NCBI RefSeq assembly: GCF_937616625.2
Contig: NC_065576.1
Span: forward strand, 27,016,628 to 27,080,627
From: Mercurialis annua
Taxonomy: Eukaryota; Streptophyta; Magnoliopsida; Malpighiales; Euphorbiaceae
Direction of reading: 5' to 3'
Length of the DNA stretch: 64,000 nucleotides
Shown: in pieces, positions 37,501-49,800 of the stretch
Layout of the letters: each line of letters opens with the position of its first letter
Position numbering within the stretch: position 1 is the first letter of the stretch
The notes under the pieces: generated by a model
What the model saw: only the letters and a program-made list of their open reading frames with translations
Told to the model about the DNA's origin: nothing
Databases searched by the model: none
Made by a program: the position numbers and the translations under genes

Positions 37501-40149
37501 ATGTCACATCTCAAGGCTCTTTCACGAGTCTTTCCGATTAGCTAAGCATGGCTGGGTTATATTACGCAATGTGTGCATGAAAAGTGACAGTAGATTAGTA
37601 TGTCATGTCTCAAGTCTCTTTAACGAGTCGTTTCCATTACCATACATATGTCGCATCTCAAGTCTCTTTAACGCGTTGTTCCGATTACCTAAGCATGGTA
37701 AAATTATATTACGCAAAGAGTGCGTGAAAAGTGACGCTGGATTAGTATGTCGCGTCTAATGTCTCTTTAACGCGTCATTCCGATTTCCTAAGCATGGTTA
37801 GGTTATATTGCGGAAAGTGTGCGTAAAAAATGATGCTAGATTAGTATGTCGCGTCGAAAGTCTCTCCAACACGTCGTTCCGATTACCTAAGCATGGTTAG
37901 GTTATATTACGCAAAGTGTGCATGAAAAGTTACGCTAGATTAATATGTCGCGTCTCAGGTCTCTTTTACACGTCGTTCCGATTACCTAAGCACGGTTAGG
38001 TTATTTTACCCAAAGTGTGTGTGAAAAGTGACGCTAGATTAGTATGTTGCGTCTTAAGTCTCTTTAACCCGTCGTTTTGATTACCATGCTTATCTCGCGT
38101 CATAAGTCTCTTTAACGCGCCGTTTTGATTACCTAAGCATGGTTAGATTATATTACGCAAAGTGTGCATGAAAAGTAACAATAGATTAGTATATCGCGTC
38201 TCAAGTCTCTTTAACACGTTGTTCCTATTACCTAAGCATGGTTAAGTTATAATATGCAAAGTGTACGTGAAAAGTGACGCTAGATTAGTATGTCGCATCT
38301 CAAGTCTCTTTAACGCATGATACGATTACCTAAGCATGGTTAGGTTATATTACGCAAAGTGTGCGTGAAAAGTGACGCTAGATTAGTATGTCGCGTCTAA
38401 TGTCTCTTTAACGCGTTACTCCGATTACCTAAGAATGGTTGGGTTATATTCCGCAAAGTGTGCGTGAAGAGTGACGCTAGATTAGTATTTCGAATCTCAA
38501 GTCTATTTAACTCGTCGTTTCGATTACCTAAGAATGGTTAAGTTATATTACGCAAAGTGTGCGTGAAACGTGATCTTAGATTAGTATGGTGTGTCTCAAG
38601 TCGATTTAACGCTTCGTAACAATTACCTAACCATGGTTAGGTTATATTACGCAAAGTGAGCGTGAAAAGTAACGCTAGATTAGTATGTCGCGTCTCAAGT
38701 CTCTTTAACGCGTTACTCCGATTACCTAAGAATGGTTCGGTTATATTCCGTAAAGTGTGCATGAAGAGTGACGCTAGATTAGTATTTCGAATCTCAAGTC
38801 TATTTAACTCGTTGTTCCGATTACCTAAGAATGGTTAAGTTATATTGCGCAAAGTGTGCGTGAAAAGTATCGCTAGATTAGTATGTCGCGTCTCAAGTCT
38901 CTTTAACGCGTCGTTTTGATTACATGCTTATTTCTTGTGACAAGTCCCTTTAACGCGTCGTTCCGATTACCTAAGTATTGAAAGGTTATATTAAGCAGAG
39001 TCTGCATGAAAAATGACGCTAAATTAGTATATCCCATCTCAAGTCTCTCTAACGCGTCGTTCCTATTTCCTAAGCATGGTGAGGTTATATTACGCAAAGT
39101 GTGCGTGAAAAGTGACGCTAGATTAGTACACCGCGTCTCAAGTCTCTCTAATGCGTCGTTCCGATTTCTAAGCGTGGTTAGGTTATATTAAGCAAAATGT
39201 AAGAACAAAGTGACGTCTCAAGTCTCTTTTACGCGTCGTTTCGATTACCATGCTTATGTCGTGGTCACAAGTCTCTCTAACCCGTCGTTCCGATAATCAA
39301 AGCATGGTTAGGTTATATTACTCAACCTGTTCGTGAAAAATGACAAATTAGTATGTCGTGTCTCAAGTCTATTTAACGCTTTGTTCCGATTACCTATTAA
39401 TATGTCGCGTATAAAGTATATCTAACGCGTCGTTCCGATTACCTAAGCATGGCTAGGTTATATAACATAAAGTGTGCGTGAAAAGTGACGCTAGATTAGT
39501 ATGTCAAGTTTCAAGTCTCTTTAACGCGTCGTTTTGATTACCATGCTTATGTCGCGTCACAAGTCTCTCTAACGCGTCCCTCCAATTACCTAAGCATGGT
39601 ATTATATTACGCAAAGTGTGCGTGAAAAGTAACAATAGATTAGTATGTCGAGTCTCAAGTCTCTTTAACGAGTCGTTTTAGTTACCTAAGGATGGTTAAG
39701 TTATATTACGCAAAGAGTGCGTGAAAAGTGACGCTAGATTAGTATGTCGCATCTCAAATTTCTTTAACAGGTCGTTCAGATTACCTAGGCATGGTTAGAT
39801 TATATAAAGCAAAGTGTACTTTAAAAGTGACGCCAGATTAGTATGTCGCTTCTCAAGTCTCTTTCACGCGTCGTTCTATTACCTAAGACTAGTTAGGTTA
39901 TATTACGCAACGTGTGCGTGAAAAGTGACGCTAGATTAGTATGTCGCATCTTAAGGCTCTTTAACACGTCGTTTATATTACCATGGTTATGTTGCGTCAC
40001 GAGTCTCTCTAACGCATCGTTCCGATTATCTAAGCACGGTTAGGTTATATTACGCAAAGTGAGCGTGAAAAGTAGCAATAAATTAGTATGTCGCGTCTCG
40101 CGTCTAATGCGTCGTTCCGATTACCTAAGCATGGTTAGGTTATATTACG
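34541..40149 (+). repeat. Satellite B array, 99/147-bp monomers
   Basis: Tandem array in plus orientation. Ordinary monomers are 99 bp. A recurring longer form is 147 bp: after CGATTACC it inserts 48 bp starting ATGCTTATGTCGCG, itself a partial second copy of the monomer's right part (CAAGTCTCTCTAACGCGTCG). One clear 147-bp case runs from 39449 to 39595. Variation is again rich in CG to TG/CA changes. A 1.63-kb higher-order repeat covers about 34600-37440, and the first unit of a 5.63-kb duplication starts at 36882. Open frames here (for example 37210-37419) are satellite artefacts. Confidence 0.95.
34600..37440 (+). repeat. Higher-order repeat of satellite B, about 1.63 kb
   Basis: Distinctive variant monomers recur at a spacing of 1627-1628 bp: ACGCATCGCTACG at 34641 and 36268, GCGTGGTTAGG at 35109 and 36736, and GGTTAAATTACAC at 35461 and 37089. 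The second copy stops at about 37445, after the variant carrying ATTTGATTGGTTAT. Divergence between copies is visibly higher than between the 5.63-kb units, so this layer is older. Confidence 0.85.
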
Positions 40150-41217
40150 GGCTTATTTTCATTCGTCGTCCCTGACTTTTACGCTTTTTATTACCATAGT
40201 CCCTAATTTTTTTTTTTTGGCCTATAAACCCCCCGAGCTTTACATTTTTGGCTAGTAAAGTCCTTTTGTCCAAAAAATGACTAAAATGCCCCTAAAATGT
40301 GTAATTAATTAAAACAAACCTAATTAAACCAAATTTAATTAACCAAACCAAACCAAATTCAACTCAACCACAACTAAAACCACCCAAAAAATCTAAAATC
40401 CACTCAGTACAATTCGCTTCACCCACCATCGCCGGAGCCACCCGCCGGAGCCACCTTCCGGCTCTCCATGGACGAACAGATGGGTTCTCCATGGACGAGC
40501 AGCTCGTCCATGGAGAACCCATCTGGGTTCTCCATTTTCTGCTCGTCTCCATGGACGAGCAAATACTTTTCTGCTCGTCTCCATGGAGACGAGCATGGAG
40601 AATCCATCTGGGTTCCCCATTTTCTGCTCGTCTCCATGGACGAGCAAATTCGGATCTGCTCGTCCATGGAGACGAGCATGGACAACCCAGATGGGTTCTC
40701 CATGGAATCGAACAATCTGTTCGTCTTCAGGCGAACCCATCAAAGATGAACGGTTTTTTTAAACGATTTATTTTTCTCTTGCTCTTCTAGTGGCGGGAAT
40801 GAGTTCACGTGGCCTAAGGTTGGTAGGACGATGGTGGTAGTTCGAATGGAGGTGGGCAGCAGTGACAAGGGTTAGAGGTGGTGGCACTTTAGTAATTGAT
40901 AATTTGGACGGTGTGGCGAATACTAAAGGTTGTTTCCAGCGGGTGTGTGGCGGCGGGTGGGTGGGTGTCGATTTTACGTTTGATTAGATGGTTCTAGGTT
41001 TGATAAGGTTTTTATAGATTTGATTTTATTGGGTTGGTTTGGTTAGATTATTTTTTTAAATAATTGTACATTTTTGGGGCATTTTAGTCATTTTTTGCGC
41101 AAAAGGACTTTACTGGTCAAAAATGTAAAGCTCAGGGGGTTTGTAGGCCGAAAATAAAACATAGGGACTATGGTAATAAAAAGCGTAAAAGTCAGGGACG
41201 ACGGGTGAAAATAAGCC
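40150..41217. mobile_element. Non-autonomous Mutator-like element, copy 1
   Basis: 1068-bp element with TIRs of about 150 bp (40150-40300 and 41068-41217), both starting GGCTTATTTTCA and running through CGTCGTCCCTGACTTTTACG. It is flanked by a perfect 9-bp duplication, tatattacg (40141-40149 and 41218-41226), made from satellite B. The interior carries a GC-rich block of CCATGG hairpins and a G-rich non-coding right half. No transposase is encoded. Overlapping open frames at 40364-40790 on both strands are read out of the palindromes and are not genes. Its TIR differs from that of the element at 17998 except for the leading GGCTTA. Confidence 0.94.
40463..40706. repeat. CCATGG hairpin array in the MULE, copy 1
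   Basis: About ten copies of CTCCATGGACGAGCA-type sequence in both orientations, for example a perfect palindrome through GACGAGCAGCTCGTC near 40490-40515 and another through CGTCTCCATGGAGACG near 40567-40582. Longer spacers (ACCCATCTGGGTT) are themselves palindromic. It can fold into many alternative stems. Confidence 0.9.
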
Positions 41218-44200
41218 TATATTACGTAAAGTGTGTGTGGAAAGTGACGCTAGATTAGTATGTCGCGTCTCAATTATCTTAAACGCATTGTACCGATTAC
41301 CTAAGGATGGTTAGGTTACTTTACGGAAAGTGTGCATGAAAAGTAACGATACATTAGTATGTCGCGTCTCAAGTCTATTTGACGCGTTATTCAGATTACC
41401 TAAGGATGGTTAGGTCATATTTGGCAAAGTGTGAATCAAAAATTACGCTAGAATAGTATGTCGAGTCTCAATTCTCTTTAACACGTTTTTTCGATTACCT
41501 ATGCATGGTCAGATTATACTACGCAAAATGTGCATGAAAAGTTACGCTAGATTAGTAAGTCGCGTTTCAAGTCTCTTTAACGCGTCGTTCCTATTACCTA
41601 AGCATAGTTAGGTTATATTACGCAAAGTGCGCGTGAAAAATGACGCTAGATTAGTATGTCGCGTCTCAAGTCTTTTTAACGCGTCGTTTCGACTACCGAA
41701 GCATGGTTAGCTTATATTACGCAAAGTGTGCTTGAAAAATGACGCTAAGTTAGTCTGTCGCGTGTCAAGTCTCTTTAACGCGTCTGTCCGATTACCTAAG
41801 CATAGTTAGGTTATATTACGCACAGTGTGCGTGAAAAGTGACGCTAGATTATTATGTCGCATCTCAAGTATTTTTAACGCGTCGTTTCGATTACCTAAGC
41901 ATGGTTAGGTTATATTACGCAAAGTGTGCGTGAAAAGTGATGATAGATTAGTATGTCGCATCTCAAGTCTCTTTAACGCGTCGTTTTGATTACCATTCTT
42001 ATCTCGCGTCACAAGCCTCTTTAACGCGTCATTCCAATTACCTAAGCATGGTTAGGTTATATTACGCAAAGATTACGTGAAAAGTGACGCTAAATTAGTA
42101 TGTCGCGTCTCAAGTCTCTCTAGCGCGACGTTTCGATTTCCTAAGCATGGTTAGGTTATATTACGCTAAGTGGCGCGTCTCAAGTCTTATTAACGTGTCG
42201 TTTCGATTACCATGCTTATGTCGCGTCACAAGTCTCTCTAATGCATCGTTCCGATTACCTAAGCATAGTTAGGTTATATTACGCAAAGTGTGCGTGAAAA
42301 ATTATAATTGATTAGTATGTCGCATCTCAAGTCTATTTAACGCGTCGTTCCGATTACCTAATCATGGTTAGGTTATATTACACAAATTGTGCGTGAAAAA
42401 TGACAATAGATTAGTATGTTGCGTCTCAAGTCTGTTTAGCGCTTCGTTCCAAATACCTAAGCATGGTTAGGTTATATTACACAAAATGTGCGTGAAAAGT
42501 GACGCTAGATTAGTATGTCGCATCTCAAGTCTATTTAACGCGTCGTTTCGATTACCTAAGCATGGTTAGGTTATATTACGCCAAGTGTGCGTAAAAAGTG
42601 ACGCTAGATTAGTGTGTCGCGTCTCAAGTCTCTTTAACGCGTCGTTTCGATTCCATGCTTATGTTGCATCACAAGTCTCTCTAACACGTCAATCCGATTA
42701 CCTAAGCATGGTTAGGTTAAATTACACAAAGTGTGCGTATAATGTAACAATAGATTAGTATGTCGCATCTTAATTCTCTTTAACGCGCCATTCCGATTAC
42801 CTAAGCATGGTTAGATTATATTACGGAAAGAGTGAGTGAAACATGACGCTATATTAGTATCTCGCGTCTCAAGTTTCTCTAACGCGTCGTTGCAATTTCC
42901 TAAGCATGGTTTGGTTATATTAGGCAAATTGTGCGTGAAATATGACACTGGATTAGTATGTCGCGTTTCAAGAGTCTCTAACGCGTCGTTCCGATTTCCT
43001 AAGAATTTGATTGGTTATGTTATGCAAACTGTGCGTATAACGTGACACTAGATTAGTATGGCGCGTCTCAAGTATGGTTAGGTTAATATTACGCAAGGTG
43101 TGCGTGAAAAGTGACGCTAGATTAGTATGTCACATCTCAAGGCTCTTTCACGAGTCTTTCCGATTAGCTAAGCATGGCTGGGTTATATTACGCAATGTGT
43201 GCATGAAAAGTGACAGTAGATTAGTATGTCATGTCTCAAGTCTCTTTAACGAGTCGTTTCCATTACCATACATATGTCGCATCTCAAGTCTCTTTAACGC
43301 GTTGTTCCGATTACCTAAGCATGGTAAAATTATATTACGCAAAGAGTGCGTGAAAAGTGACGCTGGATTAGTATGTCGCGTCTAATGTCTCTTTAACGCG
43401 TCATTCCGATTTCCTAAGCATGGTTAGGTTATATTGCGGAAAGTGTGCGTAAAAAATGATGCTAGATTAGTATGTCGCGTCGAAAGTCTCTCCAACACGT
43501 CGTTCCGATTACCTAAGCATGGTTAGGTTATATTACGCAAAGTGTGCATGAAAAGTTACGCTAGATTAATATGTCGCGTCTCAGGTCTCTTTTACACGTC
43601 GTTCCGATTACCTAAGCACGGTTAGGTTATTTTACCCAAAGTGTGTGTGAAAAGTGACGCTAGATTAGTATGTTGCGTCTTAAGTCTCTTTAACCCGTCG
43701 TTTTGATTACCATGCTTATCTCGCGTCATAAGTCTCTTTAACGCGCCGTTTTGATTACCTAAGCATGGTTAGATTATATTACGCAAAGTGTGCATGAAAA
43801 GTAACAATAGATTAGTATATCGCGTCTCAAGTCTCTTTAACACGTTGTTCCTATTACCTAAGCATGGTTAAGTTATAATATGCAAAGTGTGCGTGAAAAG
43901 TGACGCTAGATTAGTATGTCGCATCTCAAGTCTCTTTAACGCATGATACGATTACCTAAGCATGGTTAGGTTATATTACGCAAAGTGTGCGTGAAAAGTG
44001 ACGCTAGATTAGTATGTCGCGTCTAATGTCTCTTTAACGCGTTACTCCGATTACCTAAGAATGGTTGGGTTATATTCCGCAAAGTGTGCGTGAAGAGTGA
44101 CGCTAGATTAGTATTTCGAATCTCAAGTCTATTTAACTCGTCGTTTCGATTACCTAAGAATGGTTAAGTTATATTACGCAAAGTGTGCGTGAAACGTGAT

Positions 44201-45775
44201 CTTAGATTAGTATGGTGTGTCTCAAGTCGATTTAACGCTTCGTAACAATTACCTAACCATGGTTAGGTTATATTACGCAAAGTGAGCGTGAAAAGTAACG
44301 CTAGATTAGTATGTCGCGTCTCAAGTCTCTTTAACGCGTTACTCCGATTACCTAAGAATGGTTCGGTTATATTCCGTAAAGTGTGCATGAAGAGTGACGC
44401 TAGATTAGTATTTCGAATCTCAAGTCTATTTAACTCGTTGTTCCGATTACCTAAGAATGGTTAAGTTATATTGCGCAAAGTGTGCGTGAAAAGTATCGCT
44501 AGATTAGTATGTCGCGTCTCAAGTCTCTTTAACGCGTCGTTTTGATTACATGCTTATTTCTTGTGACAAGTCCCTTTAACGCGTCGTTCCGATTACCTAA
44601 GTATTGAAAGGTTATATTAAGCAGAGTCTGCATGAAAAATGACGCTAAATTAGTATATCGCATCTCAAGTCTCTCTAACGCGTCGTTCCTATTTCCTAAG
44701 CATGGTGAGGTTATATTACGCAAAGTGTGCGTGAAAAGTGACGCTAGATTAGTACACCGCGTCTCAAGTCTCTCTAATGCGTCGTTCCGATTTCTTAGCG
44801 TGGTTAGGTTATATTAAGCAAAATGTAAGAACAAAGTGACGTCTCAAGTCTCTTTTACGCGTCGTTTCGATTACCATGCTTATGTCGTGGTCACAAGTCT
44901 CTCTAACCCGTCGTTCCGATAATCTAAGCATGGTTAGGTTATATTACTCAACCTGTTCGTGAAAAATGACAAATTAGTATGTCGTGTCTCAAGTCTATTT
45001 AACGCTTTGTTCCGATTACCTATTAATATGTCGCGTATAAAGTATATCTAACGCGTCGTTCCGATTACCTAAGCATGGCTAGGTTATATAACATAAAGTG
45101 TGCGTGAAAAGTGACGCTAGATTAGTATGTCAAGTTTCAAGTCTCTTTAACGCGTCGTTTTGATTACCATGCTTATGTCGCGTCACAAGTCTCTCTAACG
45201 CGTCCCTCCAATTACCTAAGCATGGTATTATATTACGCAAAGTGTGCGTGAAAAGTAACAATAGATTAGTATGTCGAGTCTCAAGTCTCTTTAACGAGTC
45301 GTTTTAGTTACCTAAGGATGGTTAAGTTATATTACGCAAAGAGTGCGTGAAAAGTGACGCTAGATTAGTATGTCGCATCTCAAATTTCTTTAACAGGTCG
45401 TTCAGATTACCTAGGCATGGTTAGATTATATAAAGCAAAGTGTACTTTAAAAGTGACGCCAGATTAGTATGTCGCTTCTCAAGTCTCTTTCACGCGTCGT
45501 TCCATTACCTAAGACTAGTTAGGTTATATTACGCAACGTGTGCGTGAAAAGTGACGCTAGATTAGTATGTCGCATCTTAAGGCTCTTTAACACGTCGTTT
45601 ATATTACCATGGTTATGTTGCGTCACGAGTCTCTCTAACGCATCGTTCCGATTATCTAAGCACGGTTAGGTTATATTACGCAAAGTGAGCGTGAAAAGTA
45701 GCAATAAATTAGTATGTCGCGTCTCGCGTCTAATGCGTCGTTCCGATTACCTAAGCATGGTTAGGTTATATTACG
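41218..45775 (+). repeat. Satellite B array between the two MULE copies
   Basis: About 45 monomers of 99 bp with 147-bp variants. It spans the boundary (42507/42508) of the duplicated 5.63-kb units. One monomer near 42160-42180 has a deletion that fuses TAAGT to GGCGCGTC. No gene is seen. Confidence 0.95.
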
Positions 45776-46842
45776 GGCTTATTTTCATTCGTCGTCCCTG
45801 ACTTTTACGCTTTTTATTACCATAGTCCCTAAATTTTTTTTTTGGCCTATAAACCCCCCGAGCTTTACATTTTTGGCTAATAAAGTCCTTTTGTCCAAAA
45901 AATGACTAAAATGCCCCTAAAATGTGTAATTAATTAAAACAAACCTAATTAAACCAAATTTAATTAACCAAACCAAACCAAATTCAACTCAACCACAACT
46001 AAAACCACCCAAAAAATCTAAAATCCACTCAGTACAATTCGCTTCACCCACCATCGCCGGAGCCACCCGCCGGAGCCACCTTCCGGCTCTCCATGGACGA
46101 ACAGATGGGTTCTCCATGGACGAGCAGCTCGTCCATGGAGAACCCATCTGGGTTCTCCATTTTCTGCTCGTCTCCATGGACGAGCAAATACTTTTCTGCT
46201 CGTCTCCATGGAGACGAGCATGGAGAATCCATCTGGGTTCCCCATTTTCTGCTCGTCTCCATGGACGAGCAAATTCGGATCTGCTCGTCCATGGAGACGA
46301 GCATGGACAACCCAGATGGGTTCTCCATGGAATCAAACAATCTGTTCGTCTTCAGGCGAACCCATCAAAGATGAACGGTTTTTTTAAACGATTTATTTTT
46401 CTCTTGCTCTTCTAGTGGCGGGAATGAGTTCACGTGGCCTAAGGTTGGTAGGACGATGGTGGTAGTTCGAATGGAGGTGGGCAGCAGTGACAAGGGTTAG
46501 AGGTGGTGGCACTTTAGTAATTGATAATTTGGACGGTGTGGCGAATACTAAAGGTTGTTTCCAGCGGGTGTGTGGCGGCGGGTGGGTGGGTGTCGATTTT
46601 ACGTTTGATTAGATGGTTCTAGGTTTGATAAGGTTTTTATAGATTTGATTTTATTGGGTTGGTTTGGTTAGATTATTTTTTTAAATAATTGTACATTTTT
46701 GGGGCATTTTAGTCATTTTTTGCGCAAAAGGACTTTACTGGTCAAAAATGTAAAGCTCAGGGGGTTTGTAGGCCGAAAATAAAACATAGGGACTATGGTA
46801 ATAAAAAGCGTAAAAGTCAGGGACGACGGGTGAAAATAAGCC
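45776..46842. mobile_element. Non-autonomous Mutator-like element, copy 2
   Basis: 1067 bp, almost identical to the element at 40150, with the same 9-bp tatattacg duplication (45767-45775 and 46843-46851) and the same satellite neighbours. It was therefore copied by the 5.63-kb tandem duplication rather than by transposition. Differences are a shorter T-run near 45832, one base near 45880, and one near 46335. Confidence 0.94.
46089..46330. repeat. CCATGG hairpin array in the MULE, copy 2
   Basis: Duplicate of the palindrome block at 40463-40706. Its survival unchanged through the duplication shows the block has been stable since then. Confidence 0.9.
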
Positions 46843-49800
46843 TATATTACGTAAAGTGTGTGTGGAAAGTGACGCTAGATTAGTATGTCGCGTCTCAATT
46901 ATCTTAAACGCATTGTACCGATTACCTAAGGATGGTTAGGTTACTTTACGGAAAGTGTGCATGAAAAGTAACGATACATTAGTATGTCGCGTCTCAAGTA
47001 TATTTGACGCGTTATTCAGATTACCTAAGGATGGTTAGGTCATATTTGGCAAAGTGTGAATCAAAAATTACGCTAGAATAGTATGTCGAGTCTCAATTCT
47101 CTTTAACACGTTTTTTCGATTACCTATGCATGGTCAGATTATACTACGCAAAATGTGCATGAAAAGTTACGCTAGATTAGTAAGTCGCGTTTCAAGTCTC
47201 TTTAACGCGTCGTTCCTATTACCTAAGCATAGTTAGGTTATATTACGCAAAGTGCGCGTGAAAAATGACGCTAGATTAGTATGTCGCGTCTCAAGTCTTT
47301 TTAACGCGTCGTTTCGACTACCGAAGCATGGTTAGCTTATATTACGCAAAGTGTGCTTGAAAAATGACGCTAAGTAAGTCTGTCGCGTGTCAAGTCTCTT
47401 TAACGCGTCTGTCCGATTACCTAAGCATAGTTAGGTTATATTACGCACAGTGTGCGTGAAAAGTGACGCTAGATTATTATGTCGCATCTCAAGTATTTTT
47501 AACGCGTCGTTTCGATTACCTAAGCATGGTTAGGTTATATTACGCAAAGTCTGCGTGAAAAGTGATGATAGATTAGTATGTCGCATCTCAAGTCTCTTTA
47601 ACGCGTCGTTTTGATTACCATTCTTATCTCGCGTCACAAGCCTCTTTAACGCGTCATTCCAATTACCTAAGCATGGTTAGGTTATATTACGCAAAGATTA
47701 CGTGAAAAGTGACGCTAAATTAGTATGTCGCGTCTCAAGTCTCTCTAGCGCGACGTTTCGATTTCCTAAGCATGGTTAGGTTATATTACGCTAAGTGGCG
47801 CGTCTCAAGTCTTATTAACGTGTCGTTTCGATTACCATGCTTATGTCGCGTCACAAGTCTCTCTAATGCATCGTTCCGATTACCTAAGCATAGTTAGGTT
47901 ATATTACGCAAAGTGTGCGTGAAAAATTATAATTGATTAGTATGTCGCATCTCAAGTCTATTTAACGCGTCGTTCCGATTACCTAATCATGGTTAGGTTA
48001 TATTACACAAATTGTGCTTGAAAAATGACAATAGATTAGTATGTTGCGTCTCAAGTCTGTTTAGCGCTTCGTTCCAAATACCTAAGCATGGTTAGGTTAT
48101 ATTACACAAAATGTGCGTGAAAAGTGACGCTAGATTAGTATGTCGCGTCACAAGTCTCTCTAACGCGTCGCTTCGATTACCTAATCATGGTTAGGTTATA
48201 TTACGCAAAGTGTGTGTGATAAGTGGTGCTAGATTAGTCTGTTGCGTCTCAAGTCTCCTTAATGCGTCGTTCCGATTACTTAAGCAAGGTTAGGTTATAT
48301 TACGCAAAGTGTGCGTGAAAAGTGAAAATAAATTAGTATGTCGCTTCTGAAGTCTCTTTAACGTGTCGTTTCGATTAAAATGCTTATGTCGCATCACAAA
48401 TCTCTCTAACGCGTCGTTCGATTACCGAAACATGGTTAGGTTATATTATGCAAAGTGTGCGTGAAAAGTGAAGATAGATTAGTATGTCGCATCACAAGTC
48501 TCTCTAACACGTTGCTTCGATTACCTAATCATGGTTAGGTTATATTACGCAAAGTTTCGTGAAAAGTGGTGCTAGATTAGTATGTCGCGTCTCAAGTCTC
48601 TTTAATGCGTCGTTCCGTTTAGTTAAGCAAGGTTAGGTTATAATACGCAAAGTGTGCGTGAATAGTGAAAATAAATTAGTATGTCGCGTCTGAAGTTTCT
48701 TTAACGTGTCGTTTCGATTACCATGCTTCTATCGTATCACAAATATCTCTAACGCGTCGTTCGATTACCTAAACATGATTAGGATATATTACACAAAGTG
48801 TGTGTGAAAAGTGACGCTAGATTAGTATGTCACGTCATAAGTCTCTCTAACACGTCGTTCCGATTACCTAAGCATGGTTAGGTTATATTACGCAAAGTGT
48901 GCGTGAAAAGTGACATTAGATTAGTATGTCGCGTCTCAATCCTCTTTAACGCGTCGTTTTGATTTCCTAAGCATGGTTAGGTTACTTTATGCAAAGTGTG
49001 CTTGAAAAGTGACGCTAGATTAGTATGCCGCATCTCAAGTCTTTGTAATGCGTCATTCCAATTACCTAAGTATGGTTAGGTTATATTACGCAAAGGGTGC
49101 GTGAAAAGTGACGCTAGATTAGTATTTCGCTTCTCAAATCTCTTTAACGCATCGTTCCGATTACCTAAGCATTGTTAGGTTATATTACGTAAAGTGTGCG
49201 TGAAAAGTGACGCAAGATTAGTATGTCTCGTCTCAAGTTTTGTTAACGCGTCGTTTCGATTACCTGTGCATGGCTAGGTTATATTGCGCAAAGTGTGTGT
49301 GAAAATTGACGCTAGGTTAGTATGTCCCGTCTCAAGTCTCTTTAATGCGTCGTTCCAATTACCTAAGCATGGCTAGGTTATATTACGCAATGTCTGTGTG
49401 AAAAGTGATGATAGGCTAGTATGTCCTTTGTCAAGTCTCTTTAATGCGTCTTTCTGATTACCTAAGCATTGTTAGGTTATATGACGTAAAGTGTGCGTGA
49501 AAAGTAACGCTAGATTAGTATGTCGCGTCATAAGTCTATCTAACGTGTCGTTCTGATTACGTAAGCATGGTTAGGTTATATTACGCAAATTGTGTGTGAA
49601 AAGAGACGCTAGATTAGTAGTCGCATCACAAGTCTCTCTAAGGCGTCGTTCCAATTATCTAAGCATGGTTCGGTTATATTACGCAAAGTGTGCGTGAAAA
49701 GTGACGCTGGATTATTATGTCGCGTCACAAGTCTCTCTAACACTTCGTTCCGATTACCTAAGCATGGTTAGGTTATATTACGCAAAGTGTGCGTGAAAAG

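Larger units (their letters stand above)
36882..42507 (+). repeat. Segmental tandem duplication II, unit 1 (5.63 kb)
   Basis: This stretch, including the Mutator-like element at 40150, repeats at 42508-48132 with offset 5626, falling to 5625 after a homopolymer difference in the MULE. The junctions fall inside equivalent satellite sequence (GATTAGTATGTCGC), which fits unequal crossing over. Only scattered substitutions are seen, for example near 38266/43892, 39035/44661 and 41932/47557. Confidence 0.93.
42508..48132 (+). repeat. Segmental tandem duplication II, unit 2 (5.63 kb)
   Basis: Second unit of the duplication, with the same variant monomers and the same MULE with identical target duplication in the same order as 36882-42507. 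After 48132 the sequence continues in ordinary satellite B with a different variant order. Confidence 0.93.

Noticed and set aside
40364..40790. Overlapping frames on both strands in the MULE core (SMENPSGF, RPWRRAENGEPRW types), and the duplicates at 45989-46415
   Set aside because: They translate the same palindromic minirepeats in several frames and both strands; none resembles a captured gene or transposase.
37210..44817. Plus- and minus-strand frames of 60-103 codons in satellite B (CRVSSLFNALFRLPKHG-type)
   Set aside because: 99 and 147 bp are also multiples of three, so frames stay open through monomers; they have no other support.
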